Numbered from the stretch's first letter, positions 36,464 to 46,496 are shown. The stretch: 64,000 bases of DNA from Nannocystis punicea (GCF_026965555.1 NZ_CP114040.1:7130001-7194000), one strand, 5' to 3'. The notes: a model not told the origin generated them from the sequence alone. Made by a program: numbers and translations.

Positions 36464-37849
36464 GTGTCCGCCCGCCCCTGGACCCCCCGCCTGCGCCGCG
36501 CGAGCGGCCCGCTCTACGCCGCCATCGCCGACGCCATCGCCGCCGACATCACCCGCGGCAAGCTGCGCGCCGGCGAGCGCCTGCCGACGCACCGCGAGCT
36601 CGCAGAGGCCGTCGGCGCCTCGGTCGGGACCGTCACCCGCGCCTACGCCGAGGCCGAGCGGCGTGGCCTCGTGCGCGGTCAGGTCGGCAGCGGCACCTTC
36701 GTCCGCGACCTCACCGATCCGGCCTCGTACTCGCCGATGCTCGATCGCTCGCGCATCGATCTCGGCCCGACCGCGGCGCCGATCGTCGCCGGCGATCTCG
36801 GTCACTGCGCGCTGGCGGCCGCCCTCGCCGGCCTGGCCGCCCGCGCCGATCTCGGGGCCCTCGCCGGCTACCAGGCGCACGGCGGCAGCGAGGCCCAGCG
36901 GGCCGCCGGCGCGCGCTGGCTCGCCACCACCGGCGTCGACGCCGACCCCGACGAGATCACCGTGTGCAGCGGGGCCCAGCACGCCACCGTCCTCGCCCTG
37001 GCGGCCCTCGCCAGCCCGGCCGGCGTCCTGGTCGAGGAGCTCACCTACCCCGGCGCCCTCGCGGCCGCCGGATGGCTGCGCCTGCCGACCCACCCGGTCG
37101 CCCTGGACGAGCACGGCCTCGTGCCCGACGCGCTCGCGCGGGCCTGTCGAGACAGCGGCGCCAAGGTCCTCTACTGCACACCGACGCACCACAACCCGAC
37201 CGCCGCGGTGATGCCGAAGGAGCGCCGCCTGGCGATCGTCGACATCTGCCGCGAGCACGGCGTCTCGATCGTCGAGAACGGCGCGCTCGCGCCGCTGGTC
37301 GCCGCTCCGCCGCCGCCCCTGGCCGCGCTCGCGCCCGAGCGCACCTATCACCTCTCCAGCCTGTCGAAGGCCACCATCCCCGCGCTCCGCGTCGGCTTCC
37401 TGCGCGCCCCCGCGGCGGCCCGGCGCGCGCTCGAGGTCGCCGCGGCGGCGACCGTGTGGTCGGGCTCGCCGCTGCTCGCCGAGATCGCCGCGCAGTGGAT
37501 CACCGACGGCACCGCCGCCGCGATCCGCGACGCCCGGCGCGCCGAGGCGGCCGCGCGGCAGCAAGTCGCCGCCGCCCGGCTCGGACGCTGGCAGGTTCGA
37601 TCGCACCCGACCGCGTACTTCCTGTGGCTCGAGCTCCCGCCGCAGCGCCGCGCCCTCGAGCTGGTCGAGCAGGCCCACGCGCGCGACCTGCTGATCGGCC
37701 CCTCGCACGTGTTCGCCGCCCGCCCCGGCAACGCCCCCAACGCGGTCCGCGTCTCGCTCGGCGCCGCCCGCTCGCGCGCCGAGCTCGATCGCGGCCTCAC
37801 CATCCTCGCCGAGCTGCTCGACACCCCCGCCTGGAGCGCCCTGCAATGA
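36464..37849 (+). CDS. MocR-family regulator (GntR HTH plus aminotransferase fold)
   Basis: 461 residues from GTG 36464. The N-terminal winged helix-turn-helix (about 12-80: LYAAIADAIAADITRGKLRAGERLPTHRELAEAVGASVGTVTRAYAEAERRGLVRGQVGSGTFV) is linked to a fold-type-I aminotransferase domain. This has the PLP-lysine region TYHLSSLSKATIPALRVGFLR and the CTPTHHNPTAAVMP loop. MocR proteins use PLP or an amino compound as effector. The gene overlaps the S9 peptidase gene by 4 nt, so the two are co-expressed and the regulator may respond to peptide or amino-acid supply. Confidence 0.92.
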   Translation: MSARPWTPRLRRASGPLYAAIADAIAADITRGKLRAGERLPTHRELAEAVGASVGTVTRAYAEAERRGLVRGQVGSGTFVRDLTDPASYSPMLDRSRIDLGPTAAPIVAGDLGHCALAAALAGLAARADLGALAGYQAHGGSEAQRAAGARWLATTGVDADPDEITVCSGAQHATVLALAALASPAGVLVEELTYPGALAAAGWLRLPTHPVALDEHGLVPDALARACRDSGAKVLYCTPTHHNPTAAVMPKERRLAIVDICREHGVSIVENGALAPLVAAPPPPLAALAPERTYHLSSLSKATIPALRVGFLRAPAAARRALEVAAAATVWSGSPLLAEIAAQWITDGTAAAIRDARRAEAAARQQVAAARLGRWQVRSHPTAYFLWLELPPQRRALELVEQAHARDLLIGPSHVFAARPGNAPNAVRVSLGAARSRAELDRGLTILAELLDTPAWSALQ

Positions 37850-40050
37850 TTCACCGCGTCCTCGTCCTCGTCGCCGCGCTCGCCTCGATCGCCGCCTGCG
37901 ACGCCCCCGCGCCCACGCGCCCCGAACCTGACGCGCCCGTCGCCGTCGAGCCGGTGGAGGCCCGCCTCGAGCGCGCCGAGCAATTCTTCCGCCTGCCCGA
38001 ACTCGTCCGCGACAGCCTCAGCGGGCAGGTCTGGCTGCCGGACGACCGCTTCGTGCACTGGCCCGGCGTCGGTCCGAACCGCGGCACCTTCGAGGTCGTC
38101 GATCCGCGGGCCCGCACCACCACCCCGCTCCTGTCCCCCGCCGAGCTGCGCGCCGGACTGGCCGGCGTGGCGGTGCCCGAGGACTACCTGCGCTTCGCGC
38201 TCGCCCCGGACGGCACGCGGCTGGTGTTCCGGATCGGCGACAGGACCTTCGCGCTCGGCCTCGACGATCGCCGGATCGTCGCCCTCGCCGAGGACGACGT
38301 CGCGACCCACGTGCTCGCGCCCGACACGGTGCTCGCGGCCGATCGCGGCGCGCTCCTCGTCCGGCGCGGCGACGGCTTCGCGGTCCTGGCCGCCGACGGC
38401 CGCGTCCTCGTCGAACGCGACGGCCAGCCCGACGCGGCGTGGAAGCTCCAGCGGACCGCGTGGTCGCCCGACAGCCGGCACGTCGCGGTCTGGAGTCACG
38501 ACGTCCACTCCGTCCACAAGGTCCCGCTCGTCGACTACACCAGCGCGATCGAGACGGTGACGCACGTGCCGTACGTGAAGACCGGCACGCCGCTGGTGCG
38601 CCGCGAGCTCCACCTCCTCGAGCCCGCGACCGGCCGCGTCGTGAAGGCCGCGCTCGGCGACGACGAATCGTACGACTGCCTGGCCGGCTGGCGCCCCGAC
38701 GGCAGCGAGGCCCTCGTGCTGCGGCTCTCGCGGGACGGCAAGCGGCTCGATCTGCTCGCCGTCACGCCCGCGACCGGCGCCGCGCGCCTGCTCGTCCGCG
38801 AGGAGCGGCCCGAAAGTTTCGTCGCCGACGTCGGCTTCGACGAAGGCGGATGGCAACAGCAGGTCGTGCCGTTGCCGGACGGCCTGCTGTGGATCTCGGA
38901 GCGCGACGGCTGGCGCCACGTCTACCGCTATGATTACAGCGGCGAGCTCGCGGGCCGGATCACCCGCGGCGCGTTCCCTGTCCATCAGGTCCTCGCGGTC
39001 ACGCCGCAGCGCGACGCGTTGCTCGTCGTCGCCTCCGCCGAGTCGGACGCGCCTTACGATCGCCTCGTCTATCGCGTGCCGATCGCCGGCGGCGACCTGA
39101 CTCGCCTGTCCGCCGACGCCGGCCTGCATCGCCCGAGCCTCTCGCCGTCCCGCCGTTATTACGTCGACGGCCACTCCGCGCGCGCCCGGCCGCGCGCGTG
39201 GGACGTGATCGCGGTCGACGACGGCGCCGCGTTTCGCTACGCCGAGGCCGACGCGTCCGCCGTCGCCGCGCTCGGCTACCAGCCGCCCGAGGCGATCGTC
39301 GCCACCGCCGCCGACGGCGTCACTCGCCTTCACGGCGCCCTCTTCAAGCCCGCCGACTTCGATCCGCGCCGACGCTACGCGGTCCTCGACGTCATCTACG
39401 CCGGCCCGTTCGTCTCCGTCGTCCCGTGGTCCTACGTCGGCACCTCCGAGAGCCGGATCGCCGACGGCCTGGCCCAGATGGGCTTCGTCGTCATGGTCCT
39501 CGACGCGCGCGGCACCCCCGGGCGCGGCAAGGCGTTTCAGGACGCCACCTACGGCCGCCTCGGTCAGCTCGAGATCCCCGATCACCTCGCCGCCCTCGAC
39601 CAGGCCGCCGCCACGCGCCCGTACATGGACCTCGAGCGGCTCGGCGTCTACGGCCACTCCTGGGGCGGCTACTTCGCGCTGCGGGCCATGCTCACCGCGC
39701 CCGATCGATTCGTCGCCGGCTACGCCGGCGCCCCCGGGGACCTCACCGAGGACGCCCTGTGCAACGAGCCCAACCTCGGCCTGCTCGCCGCCAATGCTGC
39801 CGGCTATCAGGCCGGTTCGAACCTCGCGCGCGCCGGCGACCTGCGCGGGGCCCTCAAGCTCATGCACGGCACCAGCGACGACCAGGCCCCGATGTCCACC
39901 ACCATGCGCATGGCTGACGCCCTGATCCGCGCCGACAAGCGCTTCGAGCTCCTCATCATGCCCGGCACAGGCCACAACCCCGAGCCGCGCCGCTACTATT
40001 ACGAAGACGTCCGGCGGTTCTTCGCCGACAAGCTCGGCCCGCCGCGGTAA
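37846..40050 (+). CDS. S9 family (DPP IV-like) peptidase lipoprotein
   Basis: 734 residues from ATG 37846, overlapping the regulator stop as ATGA. Lipoprotein signal (LASIAAC), a beta-propeller domain (about 60-480) and a C-terminal alpha/beta hydrolase domain. Its triad is Ser605 in YGHSWGGYF, Asp678 in GTSDDQAP and His710 in GTGHNPEP. DPP IV-type enzymes remove dipeptides from peptide N-termini, so a lipid-anchored copy would digest peptides at the cell surface. Confidence 0.92.
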   Translation: MIHRVLVLVAALASIAACDAPAPTRPEPDAPVAVEPVEARLERAEQFFRLPELVRDSLSGQVWLPDDRFVHWPGVGPNRGTFEVVDPRARTTTPLLSPAELRAGLAGVAVPEDYLRFALAPDGTRLVFRIGDRTFALGLDDRRIVALAEDDVATHVLAPDTVLAADRGALLVRRGDGFAVLAADGRVLVERDGQPDAAWKLQRTAWSPDSRHVAVWSHDVHSVHKVPLVDYTSAIETVTHVPYVKTGTPLVRRELHLLEPATGRVVKAALGDDESYDCLAGWRPDGSEALVLRLSRDGKRLDLLAVTPATGAARLLVREERPESFVADVGFDEGGWQQQVVPLPDGLLWISERDGWRHVYRYDYSGELAGRITRGAFPVHQVLAVTPQRDALLVVASAESDAPYDRLVYRVPIAGGDLTRLSADAGLHRPSLSPSRRYYVDGHSARARPRAWDVIAVDDGAAFRYAEADASAVAALGYQPPEAIVATAADGVTRLHGALFKPADFDPRRRYAVLDVIYAGPFVSVVPWSYVGTSESRIADGLAQMGFVVMVLDARGTPGRGKAFQDATYGRLGQLEIPDHLAALDQAAATRPYMDLERLGVYGHSWGGYFALRAMLTAPDRFVAGYAGAPGDLTEDALCNEPNLGLLAANAAGYQAGSNLARAGDLRGALKLMHGTSDDQAPMSTTMRMADALIRADKRFELLIMPGTGHNPEPRRYYYEDVRRFFADKLGPPR

Positions 40051-40057
40051 GCTGACG

Positions 40058-40076
40058 GCGCGGCCCGGGGCCGCGC
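40058..40076 (+). terminator. Hairpin after S9 peptidase
   Basis: GCGCGGCC-cgg-GGCCGCGC, perfect 8-bp arms, 8 bp after the stop codon. No T-run. Confidence 0.55.
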
Positions 40077-40192
40077 GCTGCACCCCACCTCGCCCACGAG
40101 CGCGTGAAATCACCGACAACCGCTCACGCACGCCGGCGATCGAGCCCTCGCGTGCACGCTGCATACGCTCGCCCGGGCGGACCTTTGCGACC

Positions 40193-43100
40193 ATGAGAAC
40201 CGTACGACGCGTCGTCGTTCACGCCCCCGATCCCGCCCGAGCCGCCGTCACCGACGCGGTCTGGCGCGCGGGCCTTGCCCCTTTGGACATGTCCTCCGGG
40301 ACAGATCATCCTGCGGACGCGCTCGTCGTCCGCGTGGGCGGCGATCCGGGTCCGGCCGACCTGCGGCTCCCGGATGTCCCGCTCGCGGAGCTCGGCCCGG
40401 TCGCCTACGCCGAGCTGCGCCTGCTCGCCAGGCCCCCCGAGTCGACCTTCGACGACGTGGACGAGGACGATGAACCGGTCCCGGCCGCCCACGCGACCTC
40501 GTACGAGACGCCGACCCCGCCCGCGCCGCACCTCGTGCACCCGTACTTCCAGGCGAACGCCTTCGCCGGCCGCGACGCCGACCTCGCGGAGCTCGACGCC
40601 TGGCTCGCGCACGGCCAGCCCGCGCGGGTGATCACCGCGCCCGGCGGGCTCGGCAAGAGCGCGCTGGCGTGGGCGTGGGTCGAGCGGCGGCTCGCCGACG
40701 CGCCGCCGTGGGCCGGCTGCCTGTGGTTCAGCTTCTACGAGCGCGGCGCGGACTTCGACCAGCTGCTCCGTCGCCTCGCGGCCTACGCGGCCGGTGTGCC
40801 GCCCGCGGAGGCGTCCCACGCTCCGCGGGACGAGCTCGAGCGCCGGGTGCTCGCGGCCTTGCGGGCGCGACCGTTCCTGATCGTCGTCGACGGCCTCGAG
40901 CGGGCTCTGGTCGCGTACCACCGGCTCGGCGCGACCTCCCCGCCCGCCGAGGCCATCGACCTCCACGCGTGCACCGACCCGCGCGACGGCGAGTTCCTGC
41001 GCGCGCTCTGTCAGGCGAGCCCGTCGCGGCTGCTGGCGACCTCGCGGATCTTCCCGACCGACCTGCGCGACGGCGACGGCCTCGCCCCCGGCGTCGAGCT
41101 GCGCGCGCTCGAAGGCCTCGACCCCGCCGAGATCCCCACGCTGCTGCGCGAGCTCGGCCTCGAGCCGGACGTTCGATGGATCGGGCAAGCGACCCGGGCC
41201 ATGGCGACGCTCGCTCACCACGCCTTGCTGTGGCGGCTGCTCGCAAGCTGCGGGCACGAAGGCCCCTGGCTCGTCGACGTCATCCTCCGCAGGGAGCCCG
41301 CCAGGTTGCGCGAGAGCATCCTCGAGGTCGCGTACGACGCCCTGCCGACTCGCGCCCGGCGCCTGCTGTCGCGGCTCGCCCCGCTGCACTACGCGGCCGA
41401 GCTCGACGACGTGCTCGGGCTCGTCGGCGCGCCGCTCGGACTGCGACGCCCGCCCCCGCCCCCGCGCGCCCGGCTGCGCGAGGTCGAGGGCAAGCTGGCC
41501 ACCGAGCACTACTACGACCGACGGCGCAAGCTGCAGAATCGACGCGACGCGCTGCGTGACCGCTGCGCCGAGTGGGACATCTATCGCGCGCTCGCCGACA
41601 CATACGAGCGCCACCCCGGGACTCGCGCCCACTACGCCGCCGTTCACGCCGACCTGTGCCTGCTCGAGACCCGCGGCTTCCTGGCGTGGGACCGCAGCAG
41701 CAACCGCTACGACCTCCATCCCGTCGTCCGCGCCTACGTGCTGGGGCGCCTCGACCGGGACGGCAACACCGCCCCGTCCCAGGCGATCGTCAACCACTTC
41801 GTCGAGGCCCCCCACGAGGTCGCCGAGGATGTCCGCTGCGTCGCCGACCTGCGGCGCTCGCTCGAGCTCTACCGCGCGTACGTCGGCATCGGCGACCTCG
41901 ACGGCGCCTCGGAGGTCTACGAGGACCGCCTGAAGGACCCGCTCGACGCGCTCTCGGCGTACCCGGTGATGGTCGAGCTCCTGACCCCGCTGTTCCCGGA
42001 CGGCCTGTTCGAGCCCCCGCACCTGGACAGCCATGACGCCAAGGTCCGGCGGATCTCCGACCTGGCGTACGCGCTCGGGCAGGTCGGGCGGGAACCCGAC
42101 GCCGCGGCCATGCACGAGGTGGCGGTCCGCCTCGACCTCGAGCGCCGCCGAACCAGTCTGGTGCGCAGCCTCTGCGACCGCTCTCAGTCGCTCGCGGACG
42201 CCAACCGCACCCGCGCCGCGATGCACACCTTGAGCCTCGCCCGCCGATTGATGCTCGCCACGGACGGCAAGCAGACCGGCCCGCTCCACGACAACGTGAC
42301 GCTGGCGACCGACCTCGGCCGCTGGGACGAGGCAGAGGCCGACATGGCGACCCTCGGCAAAGCACACGACACCGTCCGCCTCGACCTCTGCCGCGCCGCC
42401 ATCGCGTTCGGCCGCGGCGAGGACCCGGCGCCGTTCCTCGCGGAAGCTTCGGTCTATCTCGGGAGAGACTGGTACGCGGAGATCGCCGCCGACTGGAATC
42501 TGCTCCACGGCCGCATCAAGGCCGCCAACGGCGAGTTCGCGGCGGCTCTGTCACACCTGTCGGAGGCGGTGCAGCTCGCCCACCGGATGGGCTCCGACAG
42601 CGCCCGCGCCCACGCCTGGCGCGCGGTCTGCCTCGCCAACCTCGACCGTCAGGCCGAGGCCCGCCAGGCGCTCGCCGACGCCCGCGCAGTCGCGACGCGC
42701 CGCGACAATCGCCTCGTCGCGGGCATCCTCGCGGCTGCCCACCTCGCGCTGGGCGAGCGCGACCTCGCCGGACCGCTGGCGCTCGCCGGCTACCGCGAGG
42801 CCTGGGCCGACGGCCCGCAGTTCTCGTGGTTCGACGACCTGCGCGTGTGCACCGGCGTGCTCGCCGAGCTCGGCCTGTCACCGCCCGAGCTGCCGAGCTT
42901 CGACCCGACCGGCGCGCCGCGGCTGTCCTTCGAGGACGAGATCGAGGCGCTCATCGCCGAGCTCGCGCCGCAACGCCCCGCCGGCGGCACCCCGCTCCTC
43001 CAGCTGGATCCGATGTTGTGCGAACCTCCCGCGAAGCCGGATCAGGGCCCGCCGCCCAGGCCCGGTCCGCCCGCGTTCGCGGTGAACGGGCGGGTGAAGA

Positions 43101-43606
43101 TCGTCACCGACGCGCCGTGGCAAGCCGACGTGAACGACCAGGAAGGCGTCGTCTTCTGGCGCGAGCCGATGCAGGACCACACGGCCCGGGCCGAGACGCA
43201 GCGCTGGAAGTACGTCGTGTACGTGCCGGCGAAGAACGTGTACCGCACTGTGATCGAACGCCACCTCACCGCGCTCGAAGGCAGCGTCGAGCCCTCGTAC
43301 TTTTTCGCCGAACGGGCCGAGATCTCGTTCGACGTCGTGGTGGACGACGACAGCTGGATCGCGGAGGGATGCCTGCGGCTCCCGGGCGAGACCTGGCGGA
43401 CCTTCCACGCCGAGAAGGAGAACTACCTGCCCGAGGCCTGCCTAAAGACGTTCGACTGGGAGAACGGGATCCGCGGCCTGTCGCTGACGTTGCCCGGCGA
43501 GGTGACGATGAACAAGGCCGCGCTCGCGCAGGCGTTCGCCGCTCTCCTCGGTGTGGAGCAGATCGTCGAAGCCCCGGGCCCGGACTCGATGATGATGAGA
43601 CCGTAG
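40193..43606 (+). CDS. STAND NTPase with TPR repeats and novel C-terminal domain
   Basis: 1137 residues. N-terminal domain of about 85 residues (VVVHAPDPARAAVTDAVW) of unknown type, an acidic Pro-rich linker, then a STAND nucleotide-binding module: PYFQANAFAGRDADLAELDAWL, Walker A APGGLGKSA (149-157), Walker B FLIVVDGLE (228-236) and a winged-helix part. TPR-like helices run from about 530 to 900. The last 130 residues (FAVNGRVKIVTDAPW, VVFWREPMQDH, AEISFDVVVDDDSWI) form a beta-rich domain I do not recognise, a candidate sensor. STAND proteins are ATP-driven switches, often in immunity or signalling. A palindrome copy (40290-40303) is in frame in the N-terminal domain. Confidence 0.82.
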   Translation: MRTVRRVVVHAPDPARAAVTDAVWRAGLAPLDMSSGTDHPADALVVRVGGDPGPADLRLPDVPLAELGPVAYAELRLLARPPESTFDDVDEDDEPVPAAHATSYETPTPPAPHLVHPYFQANAFAGRDADLAELDAWLAHGQPARVITAPGGLGKSALAWAWVERRLADAPPWAGCLWFSFYERGADFDQLLRRLAAYAAGVPPAEASHAPRDELERRVLAALRARPFLIVVDGLERALVAYHRLGATSPPAEAIDLHACTDPRDGEFLRALCQASPSRLLATSRIFPTDLRDGDGLAPGVELRALEGLDPAEIPTLLRELGLEPDVRWIGQATRAMATLAHHALLWRLLASCGHEGPWLVDVILRREPARLRESILEVAYDALPTRARRLLSRLAPLHYAAELDDVLGLVGAPLGLRRPPPPPRARLREVEGKLATEHYYDRRRKLQNRRDALRDRCAEWDIYRALADTYERHPGTRAHYAAVHADLCLLETRGFLAWDRSSNRYDLHPVVRAYVLGRLDRDGNTAPSQAIVNHFVEAPHEVAEDVRCVADLRRSLELYRAYVGIGDLDGASEVYEDRLKDPLDALSAYPVMVELLTPLFPDGLFEPPHLDSHDAKVRRISDLAYALGQVGREPDAAAMHEVAVRLDLERRRTSLVRSLCDRSQSLADANRTRAAMHTLSLARRLMLATDGKQTGPLHDNVTLATDLGRWDEAEADMATLGKAHDTVRLDLCRAAIAFGRGEDPAPFLAEASVYLGRDWYAEIAADWNLLHGRIKAANGEFAAALSHLSEAVQLAHRMGSDSARAHAWRAVCLANLDRQAEARQALADARAVATRRDNRLVAGILAAAHLALGERDLAGPLALAGYREAWADGPQFSWFDDLRVCTGVLAELGLSPPELPSFDPTGAPRLSFEDEIEALIAELAPQRPAGGTPLLQLDPMLCEPPAKPDQGPPPRPGPPAFAVNGRVKIVTDAPWQADVNDQEGVVFWREPMQDHTARAETQRWKYVVYVPAKNVYRTVIERHLTALEGSVEPSYFFAERAEISFDVVVDDDSWIAEGCLRLPGETWRTFHAEKENYLPEACLKTFDWENGIRGLSLTLPGEVTMNKAALAQAFAALLGVEQIVEAPGPDSMMMRP
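40290..40303. repeat. Dispersed palindrome, in-frame copy
   Basis: TGTCC-tccg-GGACA preceded by GGACATGTCC, encoding LDMSSGT in the N-terminal domain of the STAND protein. Confidence 0.7.
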
Positions 43607-43631
43607 CGCGCTGGCACCCTTCGCGGTGCGT

Positions 43632-44111
43632 TCATTGTCCCGCGAGGAATTCGCCCCATCGGTCCGATTCGGCGATCTCGCGCAGCACCCGGTTGCGCTC
43701 GACCAGGAAGCCGCGCATGTAGCGGGTGAGGACCAGGGCGTCGGCGAGTCGACCGAGCGGGCCGAGCGGCGACGTGAAGTCGAAGCGGTCGCGCATGATC
43801 GTGCAGTCGCCGTCGGCCTCGAACAAATGATCGTGGTCGAAGCGGGCGAACGCGCCGCGCACCATCGAGTCGCGGAACCGACGCGGGCGCTCGAACAGCG
43901 TGATCCTGCTGGTGAGCGTCTGCCACACGCCGAAGTGACGGGCCCGCCAGGTGACCTCGTCGCCCGGGCCGAGGAGGCCGCGGACGACGCCGGCGACCGC
44001 TCGCTCGCCGGTCTCGCCCGCGCCGGCGAGGTGGACGTCCACGCTGCGGGCGAGGTCGAAGCAGCGCTCGATCGGGGCGCGGATGGGCGTGACGAGCTCG
44101 AGGATCGGCAT
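43632..44111 (-). CDS. SRPBCC (START-like) family protein
   Basis: 159 residues with the pattern of the helix-grip fold: ILELVTPIRAPIERCFDLARSVDVH, WRARHFGVWQTLTSRITLFERPRRFRDSMVRGAFARFDHDHLFE, TIMRDRFDFTSPLGPLGRLADAL, YMRGFLVERNRVLREIAES. It matches the cyclase/dehydrase-like group often annotated as cell-division inhibitor homologs. Binds a hydrophobic ligand in its cavity; role unknown. Converges on the STAND gene with 25 bp between stops. Confidence 0.85.
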   Translation of the reverse strand: MPILELVTPIRAPIERCFDLARSVDVHLAGAGETGERAVAGVVRGLLGPGDEVTWRARHFGVWQTLTSRITLFERPRRFRDSMVRGAFARFDHDHLFEADGDCTIMRDRFDFTSPLGPLGRLADALVLTRYMRGFLVERNRVLREIAESDRWGEFLAGQ

Positions 44112-44129
44112 CGGTGACGAACGCGTGGT

Positions 44130-45875
44130 TCACGGATCGAGCACGACGACGAAGCCGTCCCGGCCGCCCTTGGAGGCCCTGGCGCCCCCGCCGAGGTCGA
44201 TCGCGCCGAGGAAGCCGCCGGTGACTGCGACGGTGCCCGCGGCGGAGCCGACGATGTCGCCGCTGAGTTGATCGTCGGCGCCTCCGAGGCTCCTGCTCCA
44301 GCCGTGCTCGCCCTTCGGGCTGAACTTGCCGACGAACACCTCGCCCTTGTCGAGCGCGACCAGCGGCGCGCCGCCGAGCTCGCACTGGTCCGCGTATTGG
44401 CCGGTGACGAGGATGTTGTCGAGGCCGTCGACCGCGACGTCCTGGCCCAGCGAGTAGACGAGGACGCAGAGCTTCCGGCTCCACAGGTGCGCGCCGTCGG
44501 CGTCGAACTGGGCCAGGTAGCTGAAGACCAGCGGCTCTTTGAGCAGGCCGCCGCCGAAGTCGACGCCGCCGTTGACCGCCCCCGTGATCGAGACGCGCCC
44601 CTTGCTGTCGACGGCCACTGCGTTGGCGCTCTGGCCGCCCACATCGCCGAAGCGCTTGCCCCACACGGTGCCGCCCGCGGGGTCGAGCTTGAACAGAAAG
44701 ATGTCCTCGGAGCCGACTGCCATCAGCGGACCGCTGCCGGGGTCGATCGTGCCCCAGAACAGCCCCGTCACGTAGGCGTTGCCGGCCGCGTCGACGGCGA
44801 TGCCGACGCCGTGCTGGGCCACCGAGTCGCCGATCGCCCGGCTCCACACGTGCGCGCCCGCGGCCGTGAACCGGGCGACGAAGATGTCGGCGTCGCCCTG
44901 CCCGTTCAGGGCCGCGTCGTCGAGATCCAACTTGCCGTAGAAGCCGCCGGTCAACAGGATGTCGCCGTTGTCCGCGATGGCCAGGTCCTGCACTGCGGTG
45001 TGCTCGCCGGCGTTGAACGACTTGCTCCACACGTGCGCGCCGTCGCCGTCCAGCTTGGCGAGGAAGATGTCGGCCGCCGGCGACGGGTTCTCCAGCGGAC
45101 CGCCGCCGAAGTCGATCGCGCCGTGGAAGTAGCCGGCGAGCACGATGTCCCCGGCGGGCGTGACCGCGAACCCGAGCTCCGGCCCGCCCTGGTCGTCCGC
45201 GTCGCCGAAGCGCTCGCTCCACAGCAGCTCGCCGGTGGGCGAGAACTTGGCGAGGAACACATCGCGGCCGGCGTTGGTCAACACCCCGCCGCCGAAGTCG
45301 ATCGGGCCGTTGCCCCACGCGGCGACCACGACGTTGCCGGCGCCGTCGAAGCCGACGCGCCGGCCCTGGTCGTCGCCGCCCTGGCCGAACGTCAGGCCCC
45401 ACGCGAACGCGCCGTCGCCCACGCACGGGTCGTCGCCGTCGCAGTCCTCGTCGCCCGGTTCGTCGCAGGTCTCGGGCCCCGGCACGACCTCGCCGACGCA
45501 CGGACCCCAGGTCTCGTCGGGGCCGCACTGCTGCTCGCCGGCCTGACACTGGCCGACCCCCTCGGTGCCGTCCGGGCCGCCGTAGCAGCTCCGCGAATCG
45601 CCCGCGACGCACTCGCCCAGACCGTCGGTCGTGCTCGTGACCGCGGTGGTGGCGCCCTGCGTCGCGCCGGAGGTCGTCGTGGTGCCGCTCGTCGTGGGGG
45701 CGTCCATCGTCGGGTCGACGCTCGTCGTGGTGCCCTGTGATTCGCTGGCCGCGGTCGTCGTCGTCGTCGCAGTCGTCGTGTCGGTCGCGGTCGGCTCGCC
45801 TGGAGTCCCGGAGCAGGCCGCGAGGAATGCAGAGAGCACAGCCCATGCGAGCCGTCGCGTGCGCCCCACGGCCAT
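44130..45875 (-). CDS. Lipoprotein with SBBP-type beta-propeller repeats
   Basis: Begun at ATG 45875 the product is 581 residues: lipoprotein signal AVLSAFLAACSG, a Thr/Ser/Ala linker, a Cys-bearing segment (CVAGDSRSCYGGPDG, PETCDEPGDEDCDGDDPC, a motif common in myxobacterial lipoproteins), and then about eight blades with the SBBP pattern (DAAGNAYVTG, DADIFVARFTAAGAHVWSR). An in-frame ATG at 45929 would add 18 residues; neither start has a good ribosome binding site. Probably a surface propeller that binds another protein or a polysaccharide. Confidence 0.8.
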   Translation of the reverse strand: MAVGRTRRLAWAVLSAFLAACSGTPGEPTATDTTTATTTTTAASESQGTTTSVDPTMDAPTTSGTTTTSGATQGATTAVTSTTDGLGECVAGDSRSCYGGPDGTEGVGQCQAGEQQCGPDETWGPCVGEVVPGPETCDEPGDEDCDGDDPCVGDGAFAWGLTFGQGGDDQGRRVGFDGAGNVVVAAWGNGPIDFGGGVLTNAGRDVFLAKFSPTGELLWSERFGDADDQGGPELGFAVTPAGDIVLAGYFHGAIDFGGGPLENPSPAADIFLAKLDGDGAHVWSKSFNAGEHTAVQDLAIADNGDILLTGGFYGKLDLDDAALNGQGDADIFVARFTAAGAHVWSRAIGDSVAQHGVGIAVDAAGNAYVTGLFWGTIDPGSGPLMAVGSEDIFLFKLDPAGGTVWGKRFGDVGGQSANAVAVDSKGRVSITGAVNGGVDFGGGLLKEPLVFSYLAQFDADGAHLWSRKLCVLVYSLGQDVAVDGLDNILVTGQYADQCELGGAPLVALDKGEVFVGKFSPKGEHGWSRSLGGADDQLSGDIVGSAAGTVAVTGGFLGAIDLGGGARASKGGRDGFVVVLDP

Positions 45876-46496
45876 CCTCGACTTCGACTCGGGAGCGTTC
45901 ACGCGACCAACCTCGGGGATCGAGTTCATGATGCGTCTTGCGCGCCGGCGATATTTCTCTTTAAAAAATCGTCGCGCGTGGTGACGATTTCTCTCATCGG
46001 CACCGAGCCAGCCGACCGCCTGAAGGGCAGAGTACCATGCACCCGGCCCTGCCCCGACAGCGCGCAGTGCGAAGCGCACGCCCGGCCGAGCGGCCGACCC
46101 GCGGCTCGGCGTCCGCGCGGCTCGCCTCCGTTCGTGGAAGTGCAGCTCGAGGCCTCGCGCAGCGAGGAATCCGTCGGGAGTCCTGGCCGCCTGCGACGGG
46201 TCCTTCCGCGGCAAGCGGTGAGACCGGCCAACTCCAGCCACGCCTGCAACTCGGCCGCCGGAAGGACCGCCGAGCATCCTCGGGACGCGCGTGACGCCCC
46301 GCTCCCGACGAGACGCCCGTCGGAACGCACGGCATCGGCGATACGTAGCTCCACCACCCTCAGGAAGATCCGTGTCGGAGCGGCTCGGCGTCGTGTCCTG
46401 TGATTCGCGACGATGCTCGACGGTCGAGCGACTCGCGCTCGAGCATCGGCATGGGTCTCGACGCAGCGCAGCGGGCGACGCCGCCGAGCGAGGCGG
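45876..46496. other. Gap with promoter patch and hairpin
   Basis: No gene seen. Near 45953-45972 an AT-rich patch (atatttctctttaaaaaatc) is a likely promoter for the propeller lipoprotein. CGATGCTCGA/TCGAGCATCG arms (46411-46420 and 46439-46448) form a hairpin about 50 bp after the P450 stop, a plausible terminator. Confidence 0.5.
46411..46448 (-). terminator. Hairpin after the P450 gene
   Basis: Perfect 10-bp arms CGATGCTCGA/TCGAGCATCG with an 18-nt loop, downstream of the minus-strand P450 stop at 46497. Confidence 0.5.
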
